From assembly GCF_040515995.1 (NCBI RefSeq), contig NZ_CP159485.1:2294001-2358000 (forward strand): a stretch of DNA of 64,000 nt. Reading direction: 5' to 3'. Of the stretch, positions 1-9,095 are shown one piece after another. Position 1 is the first letter of the stretch, and the number at the start of each line of letters is the position of its first letter. Source of the stretch: Proteinivorax hydrogeniformans. Its GTDB lineage: Bacteria > Bacillota > Proteinivoracia > Proteinivoracales > Proteinivoracaceae. The notes under the pieces were generated by a model, which was not told the DNA's origin, ran no database searches, and saw only the letters and a program-made list of their open reading frames with translations. Position numbers and translations under genes: made by a program.

Positions 1-44
1 CCTAAAAAGGGAGGTTTTCTTTGTGTTAATAAGTGTTTTAGTTA

Positions 45-1244
45 TTACTTATCTTCTTTAGTTTTATCTTCTAACCTTTTTAACATATTAGCAGCAAACT
101 CTCTTCCGCCAATACCAAAAGATATAGCAAAAGCAATAGCTAATGCACCTAAAGTTATGATAAAGGCAGCATTTACAATAGACGAAGCTACGCCAAGTTG
201 GCTTAACGCCATAAACACTGCAATTACAATAATGGTAGTTTTAGCTATTAAAGCTGTCACTTTAGCATTTGGGGCTTTTTTGCCAATTAGTGCTTCCACC
301 CATGTAGCAATAAATAGTGCTGTCCCCATTATTATTATTGCACTTATTGCAAATGGTAGATACGCTATAATACCTTGACCTACTGTTTGTAGCACTTCCA
401 GTCTTAGAACATTTATAGCTTCCACAAAGAATAAAAGTCCTACAATATACTTTACTAGTTCACCAATAGCTGTTGATAATGAAAATTTGCTTATTTTTTC
501 GTCATCTGAAGGAATGATTTTTCCAATAAGCTTATCAGTACCAACACTTGAAAGAACTTGGGTAAGTAACTTGCCAGATATCTTAGCAATATAAACACCT
601 ATAACAACTATCGCTATAGCAACGAAAATATTAGGTAAAAATACTACAATTCTATTTAACATAGCAATCGCAGGATCTGATATGGCAGCGATATTTAAAA
701 CCTGAAGTGCAGAAATTACCACCGGAATTAAAATCAGAACGTACACAATATAAGAAATTACTGAAGATATTTGCGCCTCTTCAGAAGTTTCAACACCAGC
801 TTTTTCCTGAAGCTTATCTACGTTTAACTTCTTTAAAACCGGAACAAGAAGCTGTCTAATAATTTTTGCTATAAATATACCCACTACTAAAATAATGCTA
901 GCGGCAATTATATTAGGTATAAAATTTAAAAACCTAGAAACTACCATAGTAATTGGTTGAGCAGCATCATGCAATCCTAACTGGTTTAGGACCTCTGGCA
1001 AAAACAGTAAAAAAACTATGATATAAACTAATTTACCGATAAATTCTACGGAGCTACCGGTATCCTCATCCACAACACCTAATTTGTCAGTGTGTTTCTC
1101 TAGCTGTAATTTGTTTAATAGCTTCACCACAATACTCTTAACTACTGCTGATACAACTAAAGCTAAAACTAACAGTAGTGCCGCATGAATTACAGAAGGC
1201 ACTGCTGATATAAAAGATTCAAATAATCTCTCTAGATATTCCAT
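45..1244 (-). CDS. Mechanosensitive-channel-like TM-helix repeat membrane protein
   Basis: A 399-residue, very hydrophobic protein built from repeated units. Each has a long membrane helix (about residues 18-40, 108-130, 205-225) followed by an amphipathic stretch with an LxxLxxxKLxxK-like pattern and a charged VExTSEEA/PSDDEK-type segment. This is the layout of the conserved TM-helix repeat family related to small-conductance mechanosensitive channels (CmpX-like). No classical MscS beta-domain is visible, so gating by tension is not shown. The ATG is preceded by AAGGAGGAG at good spacing. It stands alone, with no co-directional partner within 380 bases. Role in osmotic or envelope stress is a family-based inference. 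Confidence 0.75.
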   Translation of the reverse strand: MEYLERLFESFISAVPSVIHAALLLVLALVVSAVVKSIVVKLLNKLQLEKHTDKLGVVDEDTGSSVEFIGKLVYIIVFLLFLPEVLNQLGLHDAAQPITMVVSRFLNFIPNIIAASIILVVGIFIAKIIRQLLVPVLKKLNVDKLQEKAGVETSEEAQISSVISYIVYVLILIPVVISALQVLNIAAISDPAIAMLNRIVVFLPNIFVAIAIVVIGVYIAKISGKLLTQVLSSVGTDKLIGKIIPSDDEKISKFSLSTAIGELVKYIVGLLFFVEAINVLRLEVLQTVGQGIIAYLPFAISAIIIMGTALFIATWVEALIGKKAPNAKVTALIAKTTIIVIAVFMALSQLGVASSIVNAAFIITLGALAIAFAISFGIGGREFAANMLKRLEDKTKEDK

Positions 1245-1596
1245 CTTTTTTCTCCTCCTTATTATTAATGGTAACTATTATTATAAAGGAAAATGGTAAT
1301 GATTACAAGGTTTCTTTGTGCAATGTTTTAAACTGTCAGTTTTTTCAGTTTAATAATGTTCGGTATTAAATTCGCTTTGGGTACAAAGAAGAATATCTAA
1401 ACTTTTCAAAACACCTTTATTTCTGAAAGAAACAGGTTGCAGAGAGCCTTAAACAAAGCTTTAAAAAGTTAAAACAGGGTATTGCCAAAACACAAAACAG
1501 GGATTATAATTAATAGTGTAGATATTAACTACTTTCTAATTTTCCCTCTAATCTTTTTAAATATACAAACTTAATTTCTCCGAAAAAAGATCAAAA
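1245..1596. other. Intergenic stretch without recognisable gene
   Basis: About 350 bases between the start of the channel-like gene and the terminator of lrgB. It should hold the promoter of the channel-like gene. I see no ORF with a ribosome site and no structured RNA. Confidence 0.5.
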
Positions 1597-1631
1597 CTAC
1601 CGCTAAGCCAAGTCTTAGCGGTAGTTTTTTT
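1597..1631 (-). terminator. Bidirectional-looking terminator after lrgB
   Basis: Perfect 11-bp stem CTACCGCTAAG / CTTAGCGGTAG with a 6-base loop. Seven T follow on the plus strand. On the minus strand TTTTGATC then six T follow, so it can end the lrgAB transcript. Confidence 0.85.
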
Positions 1632-1632
1632 A

Positions 1633-2331
1633 TTATATTATTGGAAAGGATGCAAAAAGCGGGGCTAATAATACTGTCACAAGCCCAGCCACAACTATAG
1701 CGAGGCTGCTCATGGCGCCTTCAACCTCTCCTATTTCTAAAGCTTTTGTGGTGCCCATAACGTGCGAAGATGTTCCTATTGCCAGTCCTATAGCAATAGG
1801 TTCTGTAATTTTAAATAATTTACATACACTAACTGCTATAATATTTCCAAATATGCCGGTTAATATTATAGTCGCTACGGTCAAAGTAATTATTCCTCCA
1901 AGTTCCTCTGAAACTCCTATTCCGATAGCTGTTGTTATAGACTTAGGAAGTAAAGTTACAAATTGTTGGTCGGTTAGCTGAAAAAATTTAGACAAAATAG
2001 TCACAGTTGTTAAGCTAGATAACACACCTGTTGTTATGCCGATTGTTAAAGCTTTTAAATTGTTTTTTAAGAGTTGTAATTGCTGATATAAAGGCACTGC
2101 TAAGCACACCGTTGCAGGAGTTAAAAGATAGCTAAGATATTTTGCCCCCTCATTATAGCTTTCATATTCTATATTGAAGATAACAAGAACTAAAATTACA
2201 AAAATAATTGAAATAAGAAGTGGGTTAAACACTCCCCATTTAAGCTTAGACTTTACCCATAACCCTAATGAATAACCAAGTACACTAATGACAACACCGA
2301 AGTAAACTGAGTTACTTAATATTTCTGTCAT
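1633..2331 (-). CDS. lrgB: LrgB/CidB family membrane protein
   Basis: A 232-residue protein with about seven membrane helices and the LrgB signature region: GVSEELGG near residue 140 and SSHVMGTTKALE near residue 188. LrgB/CidB proteins work with small LrgA/CidA proteins in control of murein hydrolase export, cell lysis or, in some bacteria, organic acid transport. Its start lies inside the end of lrgA (20-base overlap), so the pair is translationally coupled. No LytSR-type regulator is nearby. Length and motifs are normal for the family. Confidence 0.9.
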   Translation of the reverse strand: MTEILSNSVYFGVVISVLGYSLGLWVKSKLKWGVFNPLLISIIFVILVLVIFNIEYESYNEGAKYLSYLLTPATVCLAVPLYQQLQLLKNNLKALTIGITTGVLSSLTTVTILSKFFQLTDQQFVTLLPKSITTAIGIGVSEELGGIITLTVATIILTGIFGNIIAVSVCKLFKITEPIAIGLAIGTSSHVMGTTKALEIGEVEGAMSSLAIVVAGLVTVLLAPLFASFPII

Positions 2332-2689
2332 GCTTATTACCCCTCTTTTCCAAAAGGACTATGTATTGAGTAACTTTACCGGTAGCTACCATGACTATTA
2401 CAGTAGTTAAAGCAATTATTACAGCTAAAGGAAGTAAGATTTTTTGCATCTCGCCCCAAATATTAATTAGCCCCACACTAGCAGGTATAAACATAAGCGG
2501 CATTAGCTTTAACAATAGATCACTGGCATCTTTTATTTTATTTAACTTAATAATTTTGGTTTGTAGGCAAATCAGCATAATTAAGAGCCCGTAGACACTA
2601 GCAGGAATGGGTAACGGCAGTGCTTGATAAACTAGCTCGCCTATAAAAGTGACTACAAAAATAACGCCGAGCCCATAGATTAAGTTCAT
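2312..2689 (-). CDS. lrgA: LrgA/CidA family holin-like protein
   Basis: A 125-residue protein with four predicted helices. It begins with a GLGVIFVVTFIGE segment and has the LPLPIPASVYGLLI motif typical of CidA/LrgA proteins, followed by a short charged C-terminus (KRGNKHDRN). First gene of the two-gene lrgAB operon; it overlaps lrgB. Family members oligomerise in the membrane like phage holins. Regulation is not visible; the upstream gap to the Nudix gene is only 50 bases. Confidence 0.9.
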   Translation of the reverse strand: MNLIYGLGVIFVVTFIGELVYQALPLPIPASVYGLLIMLICLQTKIIKLNKIKDASDLLLKLMPLMFIPASVGLINIWGEMQKILLPLAVIIALTTVIVMVATGKVTQYIVLLEKRGNKHDRNIK

Positions 2690-2739
2690 TTTAAAACCTC
2701 CATCATAAAGATTTTGCCATGCCCATTATAACATACATC

Positions 2740-3261
2740 CTACCCTATTAATTCTTTTGCTATAAGCTCTAAAGCAAAAGTTTCTCTTTCGATCGATAGT
2801 CCCATAGATTTCTCCTTTTTAGCCATTACTTCCTTGTTATGCGTTATAGCCGTGTTGATATCTATCCAAACTGGAGCCATCCCATTAGCTACTTCATAAT
2901 CTTCTAAGTTAATCTCCCCAAGCTGAGAGTCAACCTTGCAGATGTAAAAATAGGATAGCATATGAATCAAGTCATACTCAGGCTTATAGTGCGGCCTATA
3001 CTCATCAATATATCCGAATTCGCTTAGCACCTCTATGTTTTTAGCTCCCGTTTCCTCTGCCAGCTCCCTTTTAAGCCCTTCTATTATATCTTCTTGTGGA
3101 TCAACTCCACCTCCAGGTAAGCTATAGTCATTATAAGCTTTTGTATAAAGCAATAGAATTTTCCTACCATCTAAAACAATAGCTCTAGCAGCTCTTCTAT
3201 TAAAAGTTCTACCCTCTAACTTATCTAAGTTTTTATGAATTAGTTTCTTTATTAGTCTCAA
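2740..3261 (-). CDS. Nudix hydrolase
   Basis: A 173-residue protein with a complete Nudix box, GX5EX7REXXEEXGX, at about residues 51-74 (GGVDPQE, then RELAEETGA). Such enzymes cleave nucleoside diphosphates linked to another moiety, using the box glutamates to bind Mg. A basic N-terminal stretch (KKLIHKNLDKLEGRTFNRRAAR, here split for brevity) precedes the fold. Substrate cannot be told from sequence. Its 3' end lies 50 bases from lrgA, on the same strand, so it could share a transcript, but no functional link is evident. Confidence 0.85.
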   Translation of the reverse strand: MRLIKKLIHKNLDKLEGRTFNRRAARAIVLDGRKILLLYTKAYNDYSLPGGGVDPQEDIIEGLKRELAEETGAKNIEVLSEFGYIDEYRPHYKPEYDLIHMLSYFYICKVDSQLGEINLEDYEVANGMAPVWIDINTAITHNKEVMAKKEKSMGLSIERETFALELIAKELIG

Positions 3262-3326
3262 GTTTTTATACCTCTTTTTTCATTAAATTATTTGACTTAC
3301 TTATTTTAGCATAATTACAAGACAGA

Positions 3327-3366
3327 AAAAATCCTCTCTTTTCAATTTATTAAAGAGAGGATTTTT
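3327..3366 (-). terminator. Terminator of the lip operon
   Basis: AAATCCTCTCTTT pairs with AAAGAGAGGATTT around a 10-base loop, with T runs on both sides. It sits 4 bases past the lipA stop codon. Confidence 0.85.
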
Positions 3367-3369
3367 AGT

Positions 3370-4230
3370 TTATTCAGCCTTTGCCAACATGTCTGACGCT
3401 TTGTAAGAACTTCTCACCAGTGGTTCAGATGCAACGAAACTAAAGCCTAGCTTTAGAGCCTCATCTTTATACCTTTTAAAGGTTTCTGGGGTTACATATT
3501 CCTGTATAGGGTAATGCTCATTACTTGGTGGAAGATATTGTCCTACTGTTAAAAAGTCGCATTTGTACTCTCTAAGGTCTGCCATTGTTTGAGCTATTTC
3601 CTCTTCTCTTTCTCCTAGGCCTACCATAATACCCGATTTTGTGTATATTTCGCTATCTAATTTCTTTATCTCCTCTAGAAGTTGTAGAGATCTTTTGTAA
3701 ATAGCTTGTGGCCTTACATCATCGTATAGTCTAGGGACAGTCTCGATGTTATGGTTGATTATATCTGGCTTTGCCTCAACCACATATTTTAAGGCTTTTT
3801 TATCACCTTTAAAGTCAGGTATCAACACTTCTATAGCAATATCCTTGTCTTTACTCCTTATTGATTCAATAACCTTAGCAAAGTGTTTTGCTCCACCATC
3901 AGGCAAATCATCTCTTGTAACTGAGGTTATAACTACATGCTTTAACCCAAGTTCCATTGTCGCCTGCGCAACGTTTTTTGGCTCTTTTTCGTCTACTTTT
4001 TCTAGTTTCTCAGAAGATACATTGCAAAATCTACAATTTCTAGAACACTGGCTCCCCAAAATCATAAACGTTGCTGTCTTTTTGCTAAAACATTCTATTT
4101 TATTAGGGCAGTTCGCCTCTTCGCATACTGTATTTAAAGATAATTTTTCCAATATATTTCTCACATATCTGTCTTTATGCACATCATTCATCTTAACTCT
4201 AAGCCACTTAGGCTTTCTTTTTATATCCAT
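3370..4230 (-). CDS. lipA: Lipoyl synthase (radical SAM)
   Basis: A 286-residue LipA. It inserts two sulfurs into octanoyl groups on lipoyl-domain proteins. Both cluster motifs are present: the auxiliary-cluster CX4CX5C (C36, C41, C47) and the radical-SAM CX3CX2C (C62, C66, C69). The C-terminal region contains the conserved RSSYKA serine that ligates the auxiliary cluster. It follows lipB by 27 bases with a clear GGAGGGGG-type ribosome site, so the two lipoate genes form an operon. Confidence 0.97.
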   Translation of the reverse strand: MDIKRKPKWLRVKMNDVHKDRYVRNILEKLSLNTVCEEANCPNKIECFSKKTATFMILGSQCSRNCRFCNVSSEKLEKVDEKEPKNVAQATMELGLKHVVITSVTRDDLPDGGAKHFAKVIESIRSKDKDIAIEVLIPDFKGDKKALKYVVEAKPDIINHNIETVPRLYDDVRPQAIYKRSLQLLEEIKKLDSEIYTKSGIMVGLGEREEEIAQTMADLREYKCDFLTVGQYLPPSNEHYPIQEYVTPETFKRYKDEALKLGFSFVASEPLVRSSYKASDMLAKAE

Positions 4231-4257
4231 CGCTTCCCCCTCCTCCTAGAAATCTTG

Positions 4258-4926
4258 TTAATTTCTTTCTATCTTTTCGTAACTATTGAACTCAAAAGTA
4301 TCGCAGATTTTTTCTAAAACAAGAGAGCTCGCCTGCTGAAAATCTACTTTTTCCCCAACTTGTTTTTGTAGTGAGGTTACTCCCATCTCCGCTAATCCAC
4401 AAGGAATAATGAGTTTAAAATGTTCTAGATTTGTATTTATATTCATAGCAAAACCATGCATAGTGACCCCCTGCTTCACAGCTATACCGATTGCCACAAC
4501 TTTTTCATTACCTACCCAAACTCCTCTATGCTGTTCATGTCTTGTTGCATTAACATCATATTTTTCAGTTAGTAAGTCTATAAAAACTTGTTCTAGCTTT
4601 TCTACAAATTGTCTTACTCCAAGCTTGTTATCCTCAAGGTTAAATATAGGGTATCCCACCAATTGACCATCACCATGATAGGTTACATCCCCACCTCTAT
4701 TGGTTTCGATAAGCTCAATGCCATTTTCACTTAAATACTCTTTTGATGCTATTATATTTGATTTTGACGCATTTCTACCCGTTGTTATAACCGGGGGATG
4801 CTCAACTAAAATTAAGGTATCTCCTATATCACCTTTTTGCCTTTTTTCTAACAGCTCATGTTGGATCGCTAATGCTTTTTTATACCTGCATTTACCTAAA
4901 GAAATCACTCTTAACCTCTCATCCAT
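4258..4926 (-). CDS. lipB: Octanoyl-ACP:protein octanoyltransferase
   Basis: A 222-residue LipB. It moves octanoate from acyl carrier protein to apo lipoyl domains, the step before LipA. The motif RGGDVTYHGDGQ (residues 77-88) matches the family pattern RGGxxTYHGPGQ with D in place of P. Catalytic pair: K142 in NEKVVAIG and C176 in PCGLAEMGV. First gene of the lipB-lipA operon. The combination gives de novo protein lipoylation; no lipoate ligase gene is in the window. Confidence 0.95.
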   Translation of the reverse strand: MDERLRVISLGKCRYKKALAIQHELLEKRQKGDIGDTLILVEHPPVITTGRNASKSNIIASKEYLSENGIELIETNRGGDVTYHGDGQLVGYPIFNLEDNKLGVRQFVEKLEQVFIDLLTEKYDVNATRHEQHRGVWVGNEKVVAIGIAVKQGVTMHGFAMNINTNLEHFKLIIPCGLAEMGVTSLQKQVGEKVDFQQASSLVLEKICDTFEFNSYEKIERN

Positions 4927-5001
4927 AAAAACTCCCCCATCTTATTAGATTTATTAAATCATCTTTTTATATTATATCATCATTTAATAGTTTATTGGGA
5001 G

Positions 5002-5049
5002 TATAAATTTAACCTCTTCTCCACCACTGGAAAAGAGGTTAAATTTATA
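5002..5049. repeat. Long perfect hairpin over the end of the UPF0178 gene
   Basis: A 17-bp perfect stem (5002-5018 with 5033-5049) and 14-base loop. The right arm overlaps the stop codon of the UPF0178 gene. A U-run follows only in the plus direction, so as a minus-strand terminator it is atypical. Confidence 0.6.
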
Positions 5050-5482
5050 TTTTCTCTGCAATAAACTTTCTTAGTTTTTCTTCAAAAACCTCATTATCTT
5101 TTGGTTTACGTTTAGGGGTTTTTGAGTATTTTTTTTGTTTTCTTCGCATTTCTTGATGTATATGTCTTTTCATCAGCAAAGCATCAATGTTTTCATGAGT
5201 AAAAAACCAACCGTTTTGATGGATTGCATATGCCCCTTTACCTAGAACTAAGGATGCCAAACCATAGTCCTGCGTTACTACAAGATCACCTTTTCGGGTA
5301 TGCTTGACAATAACATGGTCTGCCATATCTTGATTTGCGTCAACTGTTATAATGTCACCATATTCATCGGAAATGTCATGATAAATATTTTTTACCATAA
5401 GAAGGGGAATTTGATATTCTTTTGCCACTCTGACAACAATTTTTCTTACAGGGCAGCCATCGGCATCTATAATAATTTTCAT
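5045..5482 (-). CDS. YaiI/YqxD family (UPF0178, DUF188) protein
   Basis: A 145-residue protein that starts with the family hallmark MKIIIDADGCPV and contains VTQDYGLASLVLGKGA near residue 90 and QNGWFFTHENI near residue 109. The family has a PIN-like nuclease fold in which the aspartates would bind metal, but no activity has been firmly assigned. The basic C-terminus (RRKQKKYSKTPKRKPK) may bind nucleic acid. A single gene; the long hairpin covers its stop codon. Confidence 0.88.
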   Translation of the reverse strand: MKIIIDADGCPVRKIVVRVAKEYQIPLLMVKNIYHDISDEYGDIITVDANQDMADHVIVKHTRKGDLVVTQDYGLASLVLGKGAYAIHQNGWFFTHENIDALLMKRHIHQEMRRKQKKYSKTPKRKPKDNEVFEEKLRKFIAEKI

Positions 5483-5577
5483 AAAATCACCTCTAGTTAA
5501 TTAAAGTTAATAACATATACAGTATATCATTATTACTGACTCAGTGTATAATTTATATTAAATGGGTAAAAAAGTCC

Positions 5578-5733
5578 TTAAGGGAATAATTTTTCATGCT
5601 TGACCACTATCACAACAGGAATTTTCTTATTAATTTTATCTCTTGGAATTCCTACAAAAAGCCTTTAGTAGATGTCATTGTTTTTGCATCTATCTAGTAT
5701 TATTTCATAAGTTTCATATGAGGCTCTTCCACT
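5578..5733 (-). pseudogene. Possible coding remnant with one in-frame stop
   Basis: In one minus-strand frame this gap reads SGRASYETYEIILDRC, then KNNDIY, a single TAA, then RLFVGIPRDKINKKIPVV and IVVKHEKLFP to a stop. The composition looks protein-like rather than random, but there is no start with a ribosome site and I do not recognise the family. It may be the decayed end of a gene. The rest of 5483-5834 shows only the terminator at 5760. Confidence 0.3.
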
Positions 5734-5759
5734 AGTATTTATTTAAAACCAATCGAATT

Positions 5760-5805
5760 AAAAGACAGCTCGGTATTATTTCCTATCCGTTGAGCTGTCT
5801 TTTTT
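5760..5805 (-). terminator. Terminator of the beta-lactamase-like gene
   Basis: AAAGACAGCTC pairs with GAGCTGTCTTT; seven T follow on the plus side and A-rich sequence on the other. It lies 30 bases past the stop of the beta-lactamase-like gene. Confidence 0.75.
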
Positions 5806-5834
5806 TAATTTTTGTGTTGTTATAAGTTATGTCT

Positions 5835-7424
5835 TTAGCTAATAGATGCTACTTTAACAAATTCTACGTTCTGAGCTCTGTTTCCTGTAAAAATCAGCCC
5901 CTTTATTTTGCCTTCTTCTTTAACAAACTCTACGGTAAAAGTAAAGGGTACGTTTGTTAAAAACTTATTCTCTTCTACCTGATATAATACGTGCTGTCCG
6001 TTTCTTGAGTGCGAGGTGTATAAAATTCCGTCCTCCTCAATCACATCATAGAAAGTATCTAGCTCCTCACTTTGATATCTTCCTGTATAATGCGTACTAT
6101 CAAAAGGTTGGTATGGCTTAATTTTTTCAAGTGGTATTAGCTTTTCTTTTGTTTTTAGGGCACTTTCCTTACCTAGGTATATTTCTAAGTTTAGCTGCTC
6201 TATTTTATAGTGATTTCCGGAAATATGAACTAGTGGGGCAAGACCGTAAGGGTTTTGCATGTGAGGCAAGCCATCTTTAACTACTATCTTAAATGCCATA
6301 ATTGTTTCCTGTGACTTAGGGAAGTAGTAACCCTCTACTTCATCTAGGTTAACTTCGTCGGAGTAAACTTCAGGCTTTTCTTCTTTTTTACTTTCTTCCT
6401 TTTCATACCCAAATACTGCGTCTGCTACTGCAAAAGCTGCGTCCTTCATCAAAAGATTTTGTGTGTTTGAAAATAAAACTATGTCAACATCATCTTCTGT
6501 AAAACGGATTGTGGCGCTTCTATATGCTGCATCTGCTCCTCCATGCTCAATATATTTATGTCCTTTATACTCTCCTACAAAAAGGCCTCCGGCATAACTG
6601 CTTTCTTTTCCATCTTTAAGTTTGGGTGCATCAGACATGATTTTAATGGTGTCTGGGCTACAGACAGTAGGTTTTTTAAAATTTCCCATCCATTTTAAAA
6701 AGTCATTTGCTGTGGTGTTTAAAGAGGTGGCGCCATATGTGCCGTAGTTTAGTACGCTATATATAAAACTTCCATCGCCGACATCATAGTAAGAGTTGGC
6801 TTTGTTAGGGATTACTTTCCAGTAGTTATCCTTAAAAAAGGTTTTTTTCATGCCTAAAGGCTTGAAAATACGCTCCGTTGCAAACTCATTAAGAGTTTTA
6901 CCTGAAGTTTTCTCAACTATCTCTGCTAGCAAGGTAAAGTTAGAGTTACTGTACAACCATTTAGTCTGAGGTGCAAAGTTTAATTTCTTTTGCTTACTTA
7001 TTAAAGATAAAGCATCCTTTTGAGTTATAGTATCTACAATCCTAACTCCACTTAGCCCTAAAAGCTCCCACTGATCTTTAATGCCACTAACATTATTTAT
7101 CATCTGTCTAACAGTAACCGGTTCATCAAATGCTATATACTCTGCTACATAATCTCTAACGTCATCATCTATGGAAAGCTTGCCATCTTCTTGAAGAAGT
7201 AGCACACACATAACAGCGACTTGCTTTGAAACAGATGCAACGTGGAAAACTGTTTCATCCTTTATTGGTATTAAATGTTCTAGGTTTGCATAACCAAAGT
7301 TTTTGTTATAAATAATCTCGTCTTTTTTTCTAACTACAACCTGCCCCCCTGGGCAAAGGTCTTTCTGCCAACAGGAAAATATTTTATCAATTTTCTTTTC
7401 TAGGCTGGTCATTTGCTTGTCCAC
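5835..7424 (-). CDS. Class-C beta-lactamase-like serine hydrolase
   Basis: A 529-residue serine hydrolase of the beta-lactamase/esterase/D-peptidase group. The SxxK motif is S64-V-S-K67. A YSN motif (about residue 158) supplies the second catalytic element, and HGG near residue 294 replaces the KTG triad as in class-C-type enzymes. There is no signal peptide, so it is probably cytoplasmic. The last 170 residues form a beta-rich extension as in DUF3471-bearing homologues. The substrate is unknown; peptide or ester hydrolysis is more likely than antibiotic resistance. A 101-residue gene of unknown function ends 11 bases upstream. Confidence 0.85.
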   Translation of the reverse strand: MDKQMTSLEKKIDKIFSCWQKDLCPGGQVVVRKKDEIIYNKNFGYANLEHLIPIKDETVFHVASVSKQVAVMCVLLLQEDGKLSIDDDVRDYVAEYIAFDEPVTVRQMINNVSGIKDQWELLGLSGVRIVDTITQKDALSLISKQKKLNFAPQTKWLYSNSNFTLLAEIVEKTSGKTLNEFATERIFKPLGMKKTFFKDNYWKVIPNKANSYYDVGDGSFIYSVLNYGTYGATSLNTTANDFLKWMGNFKKPTVCSPDTIKIMSDAPKLKDGKESSYAGGLFVGEYKGHKYIEHGGADAAYRSATIRFTEDDVDIVLFSNTQNLLMKDAAFAVADAVFGYEKEESKKEEKPEVYSDEVNLDEVEGYYFPKSQETIMAFKIVVKDGLPHMQNPYGLAPLVHISGNHYKIEQLNLEIYLGKESALKTKEKLIPLEKIKPYQPFDSTHYTGRYQSEELDTFYDVIEEDGILYTSHSRNGQHVLYQVEENKFLTNVPFTFTVEFVKEEGKIKGLIFTGNRAQNVEFVKVASIS

Positions 7425-7435
7425 CTCCGAATTTA

Positions 7436-7741
7436 TTATTTAGCTATAAATATATATTTCGTACTACGAATTAAAACCCCCTTTTTATTTGAGCAAATTT
7501 TTTCAATAATAAAAAAAGAAACCCCTCTTTCTAAATCCTTTTTGCACCTGAACTGCAATATCTCTTTTGTACTGTTATTTACAACCTGATATTTCTCGTG
7601 TTCTCCTATATTATTAAGCTTTTGCTTTAACTGTTTTACGCTATCAAAACCGACTTGGATGTCACCACTGCTGCCGCAAGGATATTCACCGCCATATGCT
7701 ATAAGGCAAAACATGTTTTGAGTAGTCTGATTCTTAGTCAA
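7436..7741 (-). CDS. Hypothetical protein
   Basis: A 101-residue protein I do not recognise. It is soluble, with two cysteines early (MFCLIAYGGEYPCGSSGD) and a basic C-terminal half. It has a ribosome site (GGAGGGCC) before the ATG and ends 11 bases before the beta-lactamase-like gene, so the two are probably co-transcribed. No membrane segment or nucleotide motif is visible. Confidence 0.55.
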   Translation of the reverse strand: MTKNQTTQNMFCLIAYGGEYPCGSSGDIQVGFDSVKQLKQKLNNIGEHEKYQVVNNSTKEILQFRCKKDLERGVSFFIIEKICSNKKGVLIRSTKYIFIAK

Positions 7742-7942
7742 TCTTTGGCCCTCCTTTGATATGCATCCGCAGCAATTAAGAGTTTGAACTTAGTTTGCCT
7801 TAATTCAAAACAGTTAATGCACTTTAATTTATGTTACTAAGCTTAGTTTGAGTATTTTAATTTTTGTATTTTACTATAAAAAGTATTAAACTACCGTTTA
7901 TATAGAAAACTATAATAGACTCTTTTTGTTGGAGGTTATAAT

Positions 7943-8191
7943 ATGGCAAAGAAAAAACTAAAGCTAGCCGATATCTTGTGGGTTGTTTTTATAGTTTTTT
8001 TAGCAATTGGATTAGTGTATCCCATAATTGGTATTATTGCGCTCGTATGTATGCTTGCTCCTGTCGTTGTAGGAGTTATTAAAGGGAAGAGGATCTGGTG
8101 CAGTAGTTATTGTAGATTATTTCTTCCTCAAAGCAGAAAAGTAACAAGCACTCAGCTAAACCTCAGAGCAACTGTGATCAATGCCCCTTAA
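7943..8191 (+). pseudogene. Truncated small membrane 4Fe-4S-like protein
   Basis: An 82-codon frame with a strong ribosome site (GGAGG, 8 bases before ATG). After a basic start come two hydrophobic helices with a YPIIGIIALVCMLAPVVVG pattern and then GKRIWCSSYC. That order recalls small NapH/YccM-type membrane proteins whose helices lead into a WCGxxCPRG cluster motif. Here the motif breaks off: RLFLPQSRK replaces the expected PRGSF, and no further Cys motif follows. I read it as a gene that lost its 3' part, but a short functional membrane protein cannot be excluded. Confidence 0.45.
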
Positions 8192-8290
8192 ACAAAGATA
8201 AAAAGAATTAGCAAAACTTCTTCGCCAAAGGTTTTAGTCCACTTCAAAATAAGATATAATATATAGTAAAAATGCTAAAGGAAGTGCACT

Positions 8291-8818
8291 ATGTCTTTGA
8301 TGTTAGAGAATCTAAGTTTAAAACCAATTACAGAGGATAACCTTGATGATTTACTTTCCTTACAAAACGAAATTGTAAAACAAATTAATAGTGATGAGAT
8401 GTTCGAACCCGAAACTAAAGATGGTCTATTACCTCTAATTGAAAACGACAAAATATATATACTAGGTTGTTATACCGATCAAACTTTAATTGCTTACGGA
8501 ACTTTGTTGTTTCCCAAGTTTGATAAGGAAAACTTAGGGTACGATCTAGAATTTGCAAAAGAGGAACTTCCCTTTGTTGCTCACGTTGATAGCATTGCTG
8601 TTCATCCTAAATACAGAGGGTTAGGTCTACAAACTTTTATAGGAAATTATTTAGGTAGTATTGCTAAAAATCAAGGCTTTAAACACTTAATGTCCACAGT
8701 ATCACCGGATAATTTTCATAGTATCAATAACGTTTTTAAACAGGGTTACAAAATAAAGAAACTTACAAGCAAGTATGGTGGAAAAAAAAGATACATCTTT
8801 TATAAAGAGGTAAAATAA
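8291..8818 (+). CDS. GNAT family N-acetyltransferase
   Basis: A 175-residue GNAT protein. The acetyl-CoA binding motif A is VDSIAVHPKYRGLGLQTFIG at about residues 100-119, followed by a motif-B-like GFKHLMSTVSPDN. The substrate is not predictable. It is monocistronic: a terminator-like hairpin begins 50 bases past the stop codon. The start has a GGAAG ribosome site; a second ATG four codons later is possible. Confidence 0.85.
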   Translation: MSLMLENLSLKPITEDNLDDLLSLQNEIVKQINSDEMFEPETKDGLLPLIENDKIYILGCYTDQTLIAYGTLLFPKFDKENLGYDLEFAKEELPFVAHVDSIAVHPKYRGLGLQTFIGNYLGSIAKNQGFKHLMSTVSPDNFHSINNVFKQGYKIKKLTSKYGGKKRYIFYKEVK

Positions 8819-8867
8819 TCGATTATTAGTAACAGAAACTGGCATATCTAGCCATAACAAATAACAA

Positions 8868-8907
8868 ACGGTTCCGTCATCGACTTTTGATGATTGGAAC
8901 CGTTTTT
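8868..8907 (+). terminator. Terminator hairpin with shared loop
   Basis: Outer stem ACGGTTCC / GGAACCGT, inner stem TCATC / GATGA, then five T. Read on the minus strand the apex resembles hairpins at 49526 and 59896 (see findings). Confidence 0.8.
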
Positions 8908-9095
8908 AACTAAATAACTTAATATTAATGTTTTGCCGCGCGAAAACGTATTAATAAGCTTATTCTGCGATTCAAAGTGTAAATGCTATCCTAAAAGTGT
9001 ACCAGTTAGAGCCATTTCGCTAGCGAATTAGTTTACCACCTATCATAAAATTCCTGTAAAATATAGTCAGATATATTTTCAGGAGGTTGAGGGGT

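Noticed and set aside
3746-4249. Long plus-strand ORF opposite lipA
   Set aside because: It is a shadow of lipA, with no ribosome site and no protein-like features.
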